A stretch of DNA of 22,795 nucleotides from an uncultured Bacillota bacterium (GCA_934271085.1 CAKQQU010000024.1:1-22795), one strand, 5' to 3'. Positions 13,934 to 22,539 are shown, numbered from the stretch's first letter. Notes: generated by a model not told the origin, from the sequence alone. Program-made: numbers and translations.

Positions 13934-15253
13934 CTATATTAATTCGCCCAAAAGGTTCCAGGTTTTGGCTTCCGTAATGGTGATATCAAGCAAATCTCCT
14001 GCCTTCAAGCCATCACGATAAGGAAAAACAACAATCTTATTCCCTTCCGTACGGGCGCTCAATGTTTTAGAGGAATTTTTGCTTAATCCCTCCAGCATTA
14101 CTTCTAATTTTCTGCCCACTAATTTTCTATTAAGTTCCAAGCTAATAGGATTCTGCACAGACATAAGCTGCTGAAGCCTTTCTTTTTTTACTTCTTCCGG
14201 CAGATGTCCTGCCATACTGGCAGCCGGCGTACCCGACCTTTTGGAATATATAAAAGTATATGCCGCATCAAATCGTATTTCCTTAAGAAACTCCAGCGTA
14301 TCATCAAAATCACTTTCAGTTTCCCCCGGAAAGCCAACTATAAGATCAGTAGTGATAGTAATATCCGGTATAAGTTTTCTGACGTATTCGATCTTTTTAA
14401 GGTACTCCTGGGGAGTATAGCCTCTGTTCATTAAATTAAGAATACGTGCGCTTCCCGATTGTACCGGCAAATGCAGATGATTACATATTTTAGGCTCTGC
14501 TGCCATAGTTTCTGCTAGGGATTCGCCAAAATCACGGGGATGAGACGTCATGAATCTTATACGCTGCAAACCATCTATTCCAGCAATTCTTTTCAACAGC
14601 TTACAAAAATCATAGGAAAATTCTGGTACATCTTTACCGTAGGAATTGACATTTTGGCCCAGCAACTGTATCTCTTTTACGCCCTGATCCACCAAATTTT
14701 CAATTTCCCTGATAATCTTATCCGGCCTGCGGCTGCGTTCCCTGCCACGCACATATGGGACTATACAGTATGTGCAAAAATTATTGCAGCCATAGTTAAT
14801 GTTGACCTGGGCTCTATATGAATCAATGCACCGCTCAGGAGCTTCCAACTGCGGCTGATCATAATCTTCCGCAACATTTACTATAGGCTTCTGGTCAGCC
14901 AGATACTGTTCCACATAGGCCGGTATGAGCGCAGCGGCAAAAGTACCAACAATAATGCCAACATGCCTGTATTTCTTAAGAAGCATATCAGCAACACCGG
15001 ATTTTTGTATCATACAGCCACACACGGCAATTACCAGCTGAGGATTAATTTGTTTTAAATGTTTGATACTCCCAAGATATCCCAAAACATGATTCTCTGC
15101 ATTCTGGCGAACGCAGCAGGTATTTACGATAATTACATCTGCATCTTTCTCATCGGAGCAAATTGTGTATCCGGAACTTTCTAAAAGTGATCCGATAAGC
15201 AAAGAATCATTTTCGTTCATCTGGCAACCAAAAGTTTTAATATAATATCTCAT
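13934..15253 (-). CDS. miaB: tRNA-2-methylthio-N6-dimethylallyladenosine synthase MiaB
   Basis: Radical SAM methylthiotransferase that converts i6A37 to ms2i6A37 in tRNAs reading UNN codons. 439 residues, normal length. Counting from a TTG one codon upstream of the chosen ATG, the N-terminal UPF0004 domain has the auxiliary cluster cysteines Cys11 (FGCQMN), Cys47 (VNTCCVR) and Cys81 (CGCM). The radical SAM motif is Cys157, 161 and 164 (GCNNFCTYC), and a TRAM domain ends the protein. The MiaB subgroup is favoured over MtaB by the N-terminal FGCQMNENDS motif. I chose ATG at 15253, which shares one base with the recJ stop (TGATG), so the two are translationally coupled; only a weak binding site (GAGCGGG) is visible. 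Confidence 0.95.
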   Translation of the reverse strand: MRYYIKTFGCQMNENDSLLIGSLLESSGYTICSDEKDADVIIVNTCCVRQNAENHVLGYLGSIKHLKQINPQLVIAVCGCMIQKSGVADMLLKKYRHVGIIVGTFAAALIPAYVEQYLADQKPIVNVAEDYDQPQLEAPERCIDSYRAQVNINYGCNNFCTYCIVPYVRGRERSRRPDKIIREIENLVDQGVKEIQLLGQNVNSYGKDVPEFSYDFCKLLKRIAGIDGLQRIRFMTSHPRDFGESLAETMAAEPKICNHLHLPVQSGSARILNLMNRGYTPQEYLKKIEYVRKLIPDITITTDLIVGFPGETESDFDDTLEFLKEIRFDAAYTFIYSKRSGTPAASMAGHLPEEVKKERLQQLMSVQNPISLELNRKLVGRKLEVMLEGLSKNSSKTLSARTEGNKIVVFPYRDGLKAGDLLDITITEAKTWNLLGELI

Positions 15254-17019
15254 CAAATATTACCCGCTCTAAAATCAACTATTTTTATCTGTGCTTCTTC
15301 CCTGCCGTTATATAAATTTATCCCCAAAGTATAAATAAAATCCAAGGATATACTATTAGAGCATTTACCCATAAGCAATTCCAGCCAGCATTTCAGACCA
15401 AAACCATTAACAATATACTCCTGCAGCTGGTCCTTATTTGAAAAATCCATTGCTTCGTATCTGTGCCCCTTACTATCGGCAAAGAACAAGCGCATGATCT
15501 TGTTATCTTTTCCCATCAAAGATACGCGCTGCAAAAACATGTTTTTGCAGGCAAACAAAGGCGCCGGGTTCTCCTTACCGTAAGGCTCCAGTTTTTCCAA
15601 CTCCTTTGCCAAATCCAGACTTGCGGCTTCGGGCAAAAGAGGGCAATCGATCCTGTATACTTTCTGAAAATCCTCTTCCGTTAAGCCGCACCTGCTGTTA
15701 ATTGCTGATCTAAAATCAGAAATACGGTCACGATCAATGGTCAGGCCCGCAGCCATTGGATGGCCTCCAAAGCCAATGAGCAGGTCACTACAGGAACCCA
15801 ATCCCTCAAAAATATTATAAGCCTCAATAGAACGGCAGGATCCATGCACAACCTTACCATCTCCTGCCAGTACTATGGTCGGACGGTTATAGCGTTCTTT
15901 AATTTTGCCGGCAATTACGCCAGCAACACTTTCGGAAAACTTTTCACTGTAGAGCACTATTACTTTATCATTCAGAAATTCCCGGCTTTCGATAAGCTGA
16001 TAGGCCAATGAAACACCATCATCAGTCAAGGTACGCCTGGCAATATTAAGCGATACCAACCGCTCCGCAAGCTGCTTGGCATGCAGCTCGTCATCGGTAA
16101 GAAATAATTCTACGGCAATACCGGCAGTTTCCAACCTACCGGCCGCATTGATGCAGGGACCAAGAATAAACCCTATGTGATATGTACTAATATCCCTGTT
16201 ATCCAACCCAGCGGCATGTATCAAAGCTCTCATACCAATTTGCCTGCAATCCTTTATTCCGGGCAATCCCAGTTTAACGATCTGCCGGTTATCCCCGGTA
16301 AGATCGACGATATCGCAAATAGTCGCGATAGTCACAAAGGGCAGGCAGTATTCTTTCAGATACGACCAGTCCCGCTGGATCATACGGAAAAGCGCCTCGG
16401 AAAATCTGTAGCATATACCTGCACCGCAGTATTCACGATATGGATATTGACAATCCCCGCGTTTTGCATCTACTACTGCTTCTGCATCAGGAATAATCTC
16501 TTTTGTACCATCACAGGGTATGGCATGATGATCCAAAACAATAACCTGCAGCCCCAGGGAATGCGCAAACGCTATCTCATCCGCCGAAGCAATACCGTTA
16601 TCACAGGTAATTATAAGATTTGTCCCTTCATCAGCCAATTGGCTTATTGCCGGTTTGTTAAGACCATACCCCTCACCTTCCCTAGAAGGAATATAATAAC
16701 TAATATCCGCATCCAGACTTTTTAAGGTAGTGCATAAAATAACAGTGCTCATCACACCGTCCGCATCATAATCGCCAAAAACAACAATTTTCAGACGGTT
16801 GCCGACAGCGTGAGCAGTTATTTTCGCGGCTCTTTCCATATCCGGCAGTAATAAAGGATCTGACAGATCAGCTTTATAGCTATCTAAAAAGGCACTGGCG
16901 CTACCAGGATCACGGTATCCTCTTACTGCAAGAATACGCGCCAAAACAGGGGAAACCCCTGTTTGGCGCGTAATAGCATCAATATCGGCCGTAGTCTGCT
17001 TAAGCATCCATTTGGCCAT
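15253..17019 (-). CDS. recJ: Single-stranded-DNA-specific exonuclease RecJ
   Basis: 5'-3' single-strand DNA exonuclease of the DHH phosphoesterase superfamily, used in recombination and mismatch or base excision repair. 588 residues. Motifs: VVFGDYDADGVMST (DYDADG at 83-88), ITCDNGI (139-142), VLDHH (DHH at 163-165), a further metal site region (INAAGRLETA), then the DHHA1 domain with GGHPMAAG and a C-terminal OB-like domain. The length matches the short RecJ of E. coli (577) and not the longer Bacillus protein, which has an extra C-terminal region. Binding site AAAGGT; the ATG lies two bases after the secF stop, so it is cotranscribed with secDF. Confidence 0.95.
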   Translation of the reverse strand: MAKWMLKQTTADIDAITRQTGVSPVLARILAVRGYRDPGSASAFLDSYKADLSDPLLLPDMERAAKITAHAVGNRLKIVVFGDYDADGVMSTVILCTTLKSLDADISYYIPSREGEGYGLNKPAISQLADEGTNLIITCDNGIASADEIAFAHSLGLQVIVLDHHAIPCDGTKEIIPDAEAVVDAKRGDCQYPYREYCGAGICYRFSEALFRMIQRDWSYLKEYCLPFVTIATICDIVDLTGDNRQIVKLGLPGIKDCRQIGMRALIHAAGLDNRDISTYHIGFILGPCINAAGRLETAGIAVELFLTDDELHAKQLAERLVSLNIARRTLTDDGVSLAYQLIESREFLNDKVIVLYSEKFSESVAGVIAGKIKERYNRPTIVLAGDGKVVHGSCRSIEAYNIFEGLGSCSDLLIGFGGHPMAAGLTIDRDRISDFRSAINSRCGLTEEDFQKVYRIDCPLLPEAASLDLAKELEKLEPYGKENPAPLFACKNMFLQRVSLMGKDNKIMRLFFADSKGHRYEAMDFSNKDQLQEYIVNGFGLKCWLELLMGKCSNSISLDFIYTLGINLYNGREEAQIKIVDFRAGNI

Positions 17020-17021
17020 AT

Positions 17022-17963
17022 TTATTTACCTTTAGCCACGGACACTTTGCCAGTATTAACAGCCCTTCTGCTGCCATTCTTTCCTTTGCCAAAAATGTTG
17101 GTAACAAAAACCAGAATATTGCCAACAAGGAATACCGAGGAGAAGAAACCGGCAAACATACCAAAAATGAGAGCCAGAACAAAAGCTTTGGTAGTAGCGC
17201 CGCCGAAGATTATCAGAGCGAACAACAGGAACAAAACAGCTAATTCCGTATTAATAGTTCTGCCAAGGGTCTGATTAATACTGGTATTTACCACACCGGC
17301 AAAATCTTTACTGTTGCCCTTATCATTTTCCCTGATACGGTCGAAAATAACAATGGTATTGTTTATTGAATAACCTATGATGGTCAGGATAGCGGCAATA
17401 AATTCACTGTTGACCTCAATCCGGAAAATAGCGAAAAGACTTACCATAACCAGAACATCGTGCATCAAAGCAACGATAGCGGTAATAGCATAGTTAAACT
17501 TAAAACGGATGGTAATGTAAAGCAGCATCAAGACGCCGGCAATAAGCAATGCCCATCTGGCGTTGCGCAAAAGTTCCGATCCAATGGTAGGACCGATCCG
17601 GTCAACGCTGGTGCTTGCCTCATCCATGCTGCCGATCTGCGCCAAAGCTTCAAGCAAAGCTGCGCCCTGTTCCTCATCCAATTCCTCAGTGCGAATGACA
17701 AACTGATTATTATCAGACTCGTTTACACTGGGCGTCTGGACAACGAACTCACTTGCCACACTGCGTACTTCCGACAGCTCGACTGGTTCATTATAGGTTA
17801 CTTTAAAAATGGAACCGCCGGTAAAATCGATACCCACATTTAAACCTGAAACAACCAGCATAACCAGGCCGGCCAAGATAACAAGCAGGGCAATGGCATA
17901 GCAGATTTTGCGCTTGCCGATAAAATCAAAATGATGTTCTTTATATGCAAAAAGCTTACCCAT
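17022..17963 (-). CDS. secF: Protein translocase subunit SecF
   Basis: RND-family accessory subunit of the Sec translocon that, with SecD, uses the ion motive force to pull secreted proteins across the membrane. 313 residues with six membrane helices: the first at about 19-40, a short periplasmic P1 domain beginning with the conserved GIDFTGG (44-50), then five helices. The conserved motif with DRIREN follows the helix AAILTIIGYSINNTIVIF. The C-terminal tail is basic. SecD and SecF are separate genes here, unlike the fused SecDF of Bacillus. It starts 12 bases after secD with a GGAGGG site. Confidence 0.96.
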   Translation of the reverse strand: MGKLFAYKEHHFDFIGKRKICYAIALLVILAGLVMLVVSGLNVGIDFTGGSIFKVTYNEPVELSEVRSVASEFVVQTPSVNESDNNQFVIRTEELDEEQGAALLEALAQIGSMDEASTSVDRIGPTIGSELLRNARWALLIAGVLMLLYITIRFKFNYAITAIVALMHDVLVMVSLFAIFRIEVNSEFIAAILTIIGYSINNTIVIFDRIRENDKGNSKDFAGVVNTSINQTLGRTINTELAVLFLLFALIIFGGATTKAFVLALIFGMFAGFFSSVFLVGNILVFVTNIFGKGKNGSRRAVNTGKVSVAKGK

Positions 17964-17975
17964 GATTATCCCTCC

Positions 17976-19199
17976 TTACATCCCATACAGACTCTTTTTG
18001 CTCAGGAAGTCAACCTCTGACATCCAACGCAGCATCTGGCGGGTAAATACTATAGCCGTAAACAAGGAGACGATAATACCCAAAGCCAGGATCAAAGCAA
18101 ATCCCTTAATGGTGCCGGTGCCAAAGTAATACAGCACGATAGCTGCTATCAAAGTGGTAATATTACTATCAAGAATAGTCCACAGGGCACGTTTGAAACC
18201 AGCTTCTATACTGGCCTTCAAAGATTTTCCATGGAAAAGCTCTTCCCTGATGCGTTCGTAAATAATAATATTGGCATCCACAGCCACACCCACCGACAGG
18301 ATGAAACCGGCTATGGAGGTTAACGTCAGCACCGCATTTATCAGGTTGATGCTCCAAAGCAGCAGCAAAGCATAGACCACCAAAGATATGCAGGCCCAGA
18401 CTCCGGGAACACGGTAATAAAGTATCATGTATGCGAAAAGAATAATAAAACCGATCATCGCGGCAGATAAGCTCTTATCCAGGGAATCCGCGCCCAGGGT
18501 GGGACCAACAGTTTTCTTGGACAGAATCTCCAGGTTTACCGGCAAGGAACCGCCGCGCAGCAAAGCTGCAGTATTGGAAGCATCTTCCATGCTGGCAAAA
18601 GAACCGGAAATGGAGGCAACACCGCCGGAAATAGGCTCTTTTACTTTCGGATCGCTGATCACTTCGCCATCCAGCAGAATAGTAATGGTCTGACCGGTAT
18701 ACATGGAGGTTGCCTCAAAGAATTTTTCAGCGCCCTCGGAATTAAATTCCAGCACTACTTCATACTTATCGTTCTCGCGAAGAGCGTTACTGTTTATCTG
18801 CGCATAGGCGTCATCCAGGTCAGCGCCGGTAAGAATTATATTGCCGCTGGGGTCTTTAAACTCGAGTTTTGCAGTTTTGCCAATAACATCAATGGCCGTT
18901 TCCGGATTATCCACGCCGGCAAGCTGCACAATAATGCGGTCAGTTCCTTCCACCTGTATAATAGGCTCGCTGACGCCAAGTTCATTAACACGTTTGCCAA
19001 GTATGGATACGAGCTGCTGCATATCGGCAGATGTAACTTCCGCTCCTTCATCGGGTACAGCCTGCAAGACCACCTCAGCGCCTCCCTGCAGGTCCAAGCC
19101 GAGATTGATATTTTCCGCCAGGGGCTTAATGGACAATACCAGCGCCACCCCAATAATGACGATAGCAATCAGCAGCTTGACTCCGCTGTTGTTCTTCAT
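17976..19199 (-). CDS. secD: Protein translocase subunit SecD
   Basis: Partner of SecF in the Sec translocon. 407 residues: N-terminal membrane helix (about 7-24), the LGLDLQGG signature (33-40), a periplasmic domain (about 40-240) that includes GKTAKLEF and the SGGVASISGSF region, and a block of five C-terminal helices containing IIIYERIREE. This is the compact SecD typical of Firmicutes, without the longer periplasmic domain of E. coli SecD (615). AAGGAGG lies before ATG. It is the first gene of the secD-secF-recJ-miaB operon, driven by a consensus promoter at 19249-19277. Confidence 0.96.
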   Translation of the reverse strand: MKNNSGVKLLIAIVIIGVALVLSIKPLAENINLGLDLQGGAEVVLQAVPDEGAEVTSADMQQLVSILGKRVNELGVSEPIIQVEGTDRIIVQLAGVDNPETAIDVIGKTAKLEFKDPSGNIILTGADLDDAYAQINSNALRENDKYEVVLEFNSEGAEKFFEATSMYTGQTITILLDGEVISDPKVKEPISGGVASISGSFASMEDASNTAALLRGGSLPVNLEILSKKTVGPTLGADSLDKSLSAAMIGFIILFAYMILYYRVPGVWACISLVVYALLLLWSINLINAVLTLTSIAGFILSVGVAVDANIIIYERIREELFHGKSLKASIEAGFKRALWTILDSNITTLIAAIVLYYFGTGTIKGFALILALGIIVSLFTAIVFTRQMLRWMSEVDFLSKKSLYGM

Positions 19200-19248
19200 G
19201 GATCCAACCTCCTTGAAAAAAATAAAGCAAATAATATATAACTTAATT

Positions 19249-19277
19249 ATTATAAACTAAGCATAATCGTCTGTCAA
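19249..19277 (-). promoter_or_regulatory. Consensus promoter of the secD operon
   Basis: On the minus strand: TTGACA (19272-19277), a 17-base spacer and TATAAT (19249-19254). Both hexamers are perfect. It lies between the yajC terminator and secD, making secD-secF-recJ-miaB its own transcription unit. Confidence 0.92.
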
Positions 19278-19294
19278 ATGATTCGGGCAATAAT

Positions 19295-19322
19295 AAAAAA
19301 AAAAGGCTCCCGCAGGAGCCTT
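19295..19322 (-). terminator. Intrinsic terminator of yajC
   Basis: An 8-bp stem (AAGGCTCC at 19303-19310, GGAGCCTT at 19315-19322) with a four-base loop. On the minus strand it is followed by a run of ten T (19304-19295). It lies about 30 bases beyond the yajC stop and separates yajC from secD. Confidence 0.93.
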
Positions 19323-19350
19323 AAAAAAACAAATGTCAATATTGATAAAA

Positions 19351-19701
19351 CTAAGCTTGAGGAGCAGATTCAGAACTGTTTTTACTTATACCGCCAATAG
19401 AGCTTTTAAGAACTTCGATCTCGGTTTTTTCGGACACCCTCAGCCAAACGGTACGATCCTTGATGCGGGTAACAGTACCGAGAATACCACCGATGGTGTA
19501 AACTTCGTCACCCACAGACAAGCTGTTCATCATAGATTCTTTTTCTTTTCTCTGCTTGCGTTGAGGCCTGATCAGCAGAAAATAGAACATGGCGGCAAGC
19601 AGTACTATATAACCAATAGTCAACAAAGTACCGTTACCGGAACCCTCTGCTCCAGAACCGGATGCCATAATGAGCAAATTTTGCAGCAAATTTTCCACCA
19701 C
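19351..19701 (-). CDS. yajC: Preprotein translocase accessory subunit YajC
   Basis: Small single-span membrane protein that associates with SecDF. 116 residues at most: a short N-terminus, one membrane helix (about 27-45) ending in the family signature FLLIRPQRKQRKE, then a cytoplasmic beta domain with GDEVYTIGGILGTV, matching the usual GDxVxTxGGIxG pattern. The start is uncertain. GTG at 19701 overlaps the best binding-site-like sequence (AAGGTGG, 19703-19697). An in-frame TTG at 19689 is spaced about eight bases from it and an ATG occurs at codon 12; the family identity is unaffected. It is downstream of tRNA-Trp with no terminator between, and is separated from secD by its own terminator. 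Confidence 0.93.
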   Translation of the reverse strand: MVENLLQNLLIMASGSGAEGSGNGTLLTIGYIVLLAAMFYFLLIRPQRKQRKEKESMMNSLSVGDEVYTIGGILGTVTRIKDRTVWLRVSEKTEIEVLKSSIGGISKNSSESAPQA

Positions 19702-19741
19702 CTTATTAATAATAAAAGCAATGTTCCATACGAAACCGCTT

Positions 19742-19817
19742 TGGCAGGGGCAGAAGGAATCGAACCCTCAACCGACGGATTTGGAGTCCGCAACTCTACC
19801 AATTGAGCTATACCCCT
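19742..19817 (-). tRNA. tRNA-Trp (CCA anticodon)
   Basis: A 76-base cloverleaf read on the minus strand. The acceptor AGGGGTA pairs with TGCCCCT (one G-T pair), the D arm has GCTCAATTGGTAGAGT, the anticodon loop is CTCCAAA with anticodon CCA, and the T loop is TTCGATT. The discriminator is G, as in bacterial tRNA-Trp, and CCA is encoded. Upstream is a good promoter; downstream is yajC after 40 bases, without a terminator. No secE or nusG follows, although tRNA-Trp often precedes secE in bacteria. Confidence 0.97.
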
Positions 19818-19829
19818 ATAACGTTTGAA

Positions 19830-19859
19830 ATTATACCAAACAATTACAGCCGGTGTCAA
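19830..19859 (-). promoter_or_regulatory. Promoter of tRNA-Trp and probably yajC
   Basis: On the minus strand: TTGACA (19854-19859), an 18-base spacer and TATAAT (19830-19835), 12 bases before the tRNA 5' end. Confidence 0.88.
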
Positions 19860-19890
19860 GTGCGGATCATATTTATTTGCTTTTTTTATT

Positions 19891-19924
19891 GTAACTTGGC
19901 AAAGTACGTAACTTGGCAAAGTAC
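19891..19924. repeat. Perfect tandem 17-base duplication
   Basis: GTAACTTGGCAAAGTAC occurs twice with no spacer (19891-19907 and 19908-19924). The core CTTGGCAAAG is an imperfect palindrome (8 of 10 positions). It lies between the isomerase-like gene and the tRNA-Trp promoter. Confidence 0.9.
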
Positions 19925-19964
19925 TGATACGATTTGCTTTCGCCACCAAAGACGCATATATATT

Positions 19965-20771
19965 CTACTTGCAGTAATCCTTAACATAATTAATGAACTG
20001 AGGGAAAACTATACCCGGTTCGGTAAGGTTTTTATTCCACCGCTTAAGCCATTCCAAAGAAACATATCCCTGATAATCATCCCGCTGCAGAGCAGTTAAT
20101 ATTTTATCGTTGGGAATGCTTCCATACCCCATCATCTGATAATGCACCTGGCCGTCCGCAATTGATGAATCCTTCATATGGATGTGATAAAGGTACGGTT
20201 TAAGATTATTATACGATGTTTCCACATCCTCGTGAAAAAAATGATAAGGATGATTAACATCCCATAATGCCCCGGCCTGGGGTTCATCGATCTTATTGAG
20301 GACAGATGCCAAAAGTTTGGTATCACCGAAAACACCGTTTGATTCCAGCAGCACCTTAACATTTTTGCCGCTGGCATACTGGGCAAGCTCCTGCAGACGC
20401 CGGGTCACAAAATCGATATCAATACTGCTGGAGGGCCGGCCCTCCAGATCGCCCAGAACGCGGATGCAGGGAACGGATAGTTTATCAGCCAAATCCACGT
20501 ATTCCCGCCCCATCTGCATCATCATTTCCGTATTGCTTTCATCAAAAAGATAGCAGGCTGAGGTAAGGCAGCAAATGTTCAATCCCAGTTTTGCCAGGCG
20601 CTCTTTGGTGGCAGGCAGATTAACATCCTGAAAGTGGCTGATATGAGGCGCGTAAAGCTCTCTGCCCAGGCCTCTTACCTCCACCCCGTCGTATCCCAGA
20701 TCATGAGCGGCTGCCAATACTTCTCCCCAGCTCCAGCTGGGACAACCTAATGTGGAAAAGGAAAATTTCAT
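19965..20771 (-). CDS. Xylose isomerase-like TIM barrel protein (sugar phosphate isomerase/epimerase family)
   Basis: A 268-residue protein of the AP endonuclease 2 / xylose isomerase-like TIM barrel family (IolE, hydroxypyruvate isomerase and tagatose epimerase relatives). The barrel begins MKFSFSTLGCPSW, followed by GYDGVEVRG. The likely metal ligands of this family are visible: Glu143 (LLESNG), Asp171 and His174 (WDVNHPYH), His198 (HIHMKD) and Glu240 (SLEW). The substrate cannot be told from sequence; isomerisation or epimerisation of a small sugar or related hydroxy-ketone is likely. TAAGGAGG lies before ATG, 11 bases after the acyl-CoA synthetase stop, so the two are cotranscribed. I see no obvious biochemical link between the pair and no intrinsic terminator after the gene. 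Confidence 0.88.
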   Translation of the reverse strand: MKFSFSTLGCPSWSWGEVLAAAHDLGYDGVEVRGLGRELYAPHISHFQDVNLPATKERLAKLGLNICCLTSACYLFDESNTEMMMQMGREYVDLADKLSVPCIRVLGDLEGRPSSSIDIDFVTRRLQELAQYASGKNVKVLLESNGVFGDTKLLASVLNKIDEPQAGALWDVNHPYHFFHEDVETSYNNLKPYLYHIHMKDSSIADGQVHYQMMGYGSIPNDKILTALQRDDYQGYVSLEWLKRWNKNLTEPGIVFPQFINYVKDYCK

Positions 20772-20782
20772 GGTTATCCTCC

Positions 20783-22450
20783 TTATGCGGTAACGATATT
20801 ATCATCATCCTGCAGATTCAATTCTTCAATAGCCATTTCCCTGAGTTTGAACTTCTGGATCTTACCGGAAGCAGTCATGGGGAAAGCATCAATAAAGCGG
20901 ATGAACTTGGGGCATTTATGTCTGGCCATATTTGCCTTGCAATAATCCTTTAATTCCTCCTCGGTACATTCACATCCTTCTTTAAGGATAACGTATGCCA
21001 TAACTTCTTCGCCATATTTACGGCTGGGAATGGCAATTACCTGCACATCGGAAACTTTATCGTTAGTGTAGATAAAATCTTCGATCTCCTTGGGGTAGAT
21101 ATTTTCTCCGCCGCGGATAATCATATCTTTGATTCGGCCTGTTATCTTATAATATCCGTCCTCGTCAACAGAAGCCATATCTCCGGTATGGAGCCAACCA
21201 TCCTTATCTATAGCCTGCGCGGTTGCTGCCGGCATTTTATAATAACCCTTCATTATATTATAACCGCGGGCCAGGAATTCTCCATTGGTATTGGGAGGCA
21301 GCGTCTCCCCTGTTTCCGGATCGGCGATACGGGTCTCGATAAAAGGCATTGCCTTGCCAACTGAATTTACCCTGCGTTCCAAAGTTTCATCCGTTGTAGT
21401 CATAGTGCAGCCGGGAGAAGCCTCTGTCTGGCCGTAGGTGATGGTTATTTCCGGCATATGCATCTTTTCGATAACTTCCCTCATTACTGCTACAGGACAA
21501 GGGGAACCTGCCATAATGCCTGTACGCATATGAGAAAAGTCAAACTCGTTAAACTGAGGATGCTCCAGCATGGCAATATACATTGTGGGCACGCCATGAA
21601 CAGCGGTACATTTTTCATTCTGCAAAGCTTCCATAACCTTAAGAGGATTGAATTGCTCAATAGGTATCATGGCAGTACCATGAGTCACCGAGGACGTGAT
21701 AGCCAATACCATACCAAAACAATGGAAAAAAGGCACAGGGATGCACAGCCTGTCTTTTTCAGTAAACTTCATACAGTCGCCGATGGAAAGTCCGTTATTA
21801 ACAATATTATAATGGGTAAGCATAACGCCCTTGGGATATCCGGTAGTGCCCGAAGTATACTGCATATTGATGACATCATGAATATCCAGGGAAGCCTTGC
21901 GTTCTTCCAGTTCCTCCTGGCTGACCTGTTCCGCCATTTTATAAAGATCATCCCAGTTGAACATTCCCGCAGGGGTGGGTTTATCACCAAAATAAATAAC
22001 GTTTTTAAGATAAGGAAAATGAGAAAATTTACTTTCTCCGGGCTTGCTGTTTTTCAGTTCGGGATTAAGTTGATTGATAATATCCACGTAATTGATATCC
22101 CGGTACTGTTCCATCATAATAAGAGTGCAGCTATCGCTTTGTCTGAGCAGATATTCAACCTCAAAATTACGATAGGCGGTATTTACCGTTACCATGATTG
22201 CCCCGATTTTGGCTGTAGCAAACATGGTAAGCAGCCACTGCTGATGATTGGTGGCCCAAATAGCCACTTTATCACCGCGTTTTATGCCAAGAGCCATCAG
22301 TCCTCTGGCAACCAGATCAGTCTCAGCCGCAAATTCTGCATATGTTCTGCGGTAAGGACGATCCGTATAAACCACCGCATCATTATTGGGAAAGCGTTTT
22401 GCTGTTTCATCCAGCAGATCACCCATAGTTATCTCGATCAATGATTCCAC
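20783..22450 (-). CDS. AMP-forming acyl-CoA synthetase (fatty-acid-CoA ligase family)
   Basis: Adenylate-forming enzyme that activates a carboxylic acid to acyl-CoA using ATP. 555 residues from GTG at 22450. Motifs: P-loop YTSGTTGYPKG (198-208), YGQTEASPG, GWLHTGDMASVDEDGYYKITGR, the hinge KDMIIRGGENIYPKEIE, and ASGKIQKFKLRE with the C-terminal catalytic lysine. The sequence resembles medium/long-chain fatty acid CoA ligases, but the chain length is not predictable by eye. An in-frame ATG at 22498 exists, but it has no binding site and lies just after a terminator. GTG at 22450 has AGGAGG (22459-22464) eight bases upstream, so I use it. No promoter is seen between the terminator at 22509-22539 and this gene, so transcription may come from the small upstream gene by read-through. 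Confidence 0.93.
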   Translation of the reverse strand: MESLIEITMGDLLDETAKRFPNNDAVVYTDRPYRRTYAEFAAETDLVARGLMALGIKRGDKVAIWATNHQQWLLTMFATAKIGAIMVTVNTAYRNFEVEYLLRQSDSCTLIMMEQYRDINYVDIINQLNPELKNSKPGESKFSHFPYLKNVIYFGDKPTPAGMFNWDDLYKMAEQVSQEELEERKASLDIHDVINMQYTSGTTGYPKGVMLTHYNIVNNGLSIGDCMKFTEKDRLCIPVPFFHCFGMVLAITSSVTHGTAMIPIEQFNPLKVMEALQNEKCTAVHGVPTMYIAMLEHPQFNEFDFSHMRTGIMAGSPCPVAVMREVIEKMHMPEITITYGQTEASPGCTMTTTDETLERRVNSVGKAMPFIETRIADPETGETLPPNTNGEFLARGYNIMKGYYKMPAATAQAIDKDGWLHTGDMASVDEDGYYKITGRIKDMIIRGGENIYPKEIEDFIYTNDKVSDVQVIAIPSRKYGEEVMAYVILKEGCECTEEELKDYCKANMARHKCPKFIRFIDAFPMTASGKIQKFKLREMAIEELNLQDDDNIVTA

Positions 22451-22480
22451 TGATAATACCTCCTGGTCTTTAAAAAGTTT

Positions 22481-22496
22481 GCCGGATACATCCGGC
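22481..22496 (-). promoter_or_regulatory. Short hairpin in the leader of the acyl-CoA synthetase gene
   Basis: GCCGGA (22481-22486) and TCCGGC (22491-22496) form a 6-bp GC-rich stem with a four-base loop; on the minus strand AAAC and then five T follow. The same TCCGGC word occurs in the terminator just upstream, so the two structures could exchange partners. Confidence 0.5.
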
Positions 22497-22508
22497 ATAA
22501 ATTTTGCT

Positions 22509-22539
22509 AAAAAAAAGCGTCCGGTTTTTGCCGGACGCT
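22509..22539 (-). terminator. Intrinsic terminator between the small ORF and the acyl-CoA synthetase gene
   Basis: A 9-bp GC-rich stem (AGCGTCCGG at 22516-22524, CCGGACGCT at 22531-22539). On the minus strand it is followed by eight T (22516-22509). It lies 26 bases beyond the small ORF stop and about 60 bases before the synthetase start, so it may be a conditional terminator. Confidence 0.9.

Noticed and set aside
16177..16725. 182-codon open frame on the plus strand
   Set aside because: It lies antisense within recJ and has no family resemblance or binding site.
21458..22444. 328-codon open frame on the plus strand
   Set aside because: It is entirely antisense to the well-supported acyl-CoA synthetase, has no convincing start signal and no recognisable domain.
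22451..22498. ATG at 22498 as start of the acyl-CoA synthetase
   Set aside because: There is no binding site before it, it is directly downstream of a terminator, and the extra residues read through a hairpin; GTG at 22450 has AGGAGG at the right distance.
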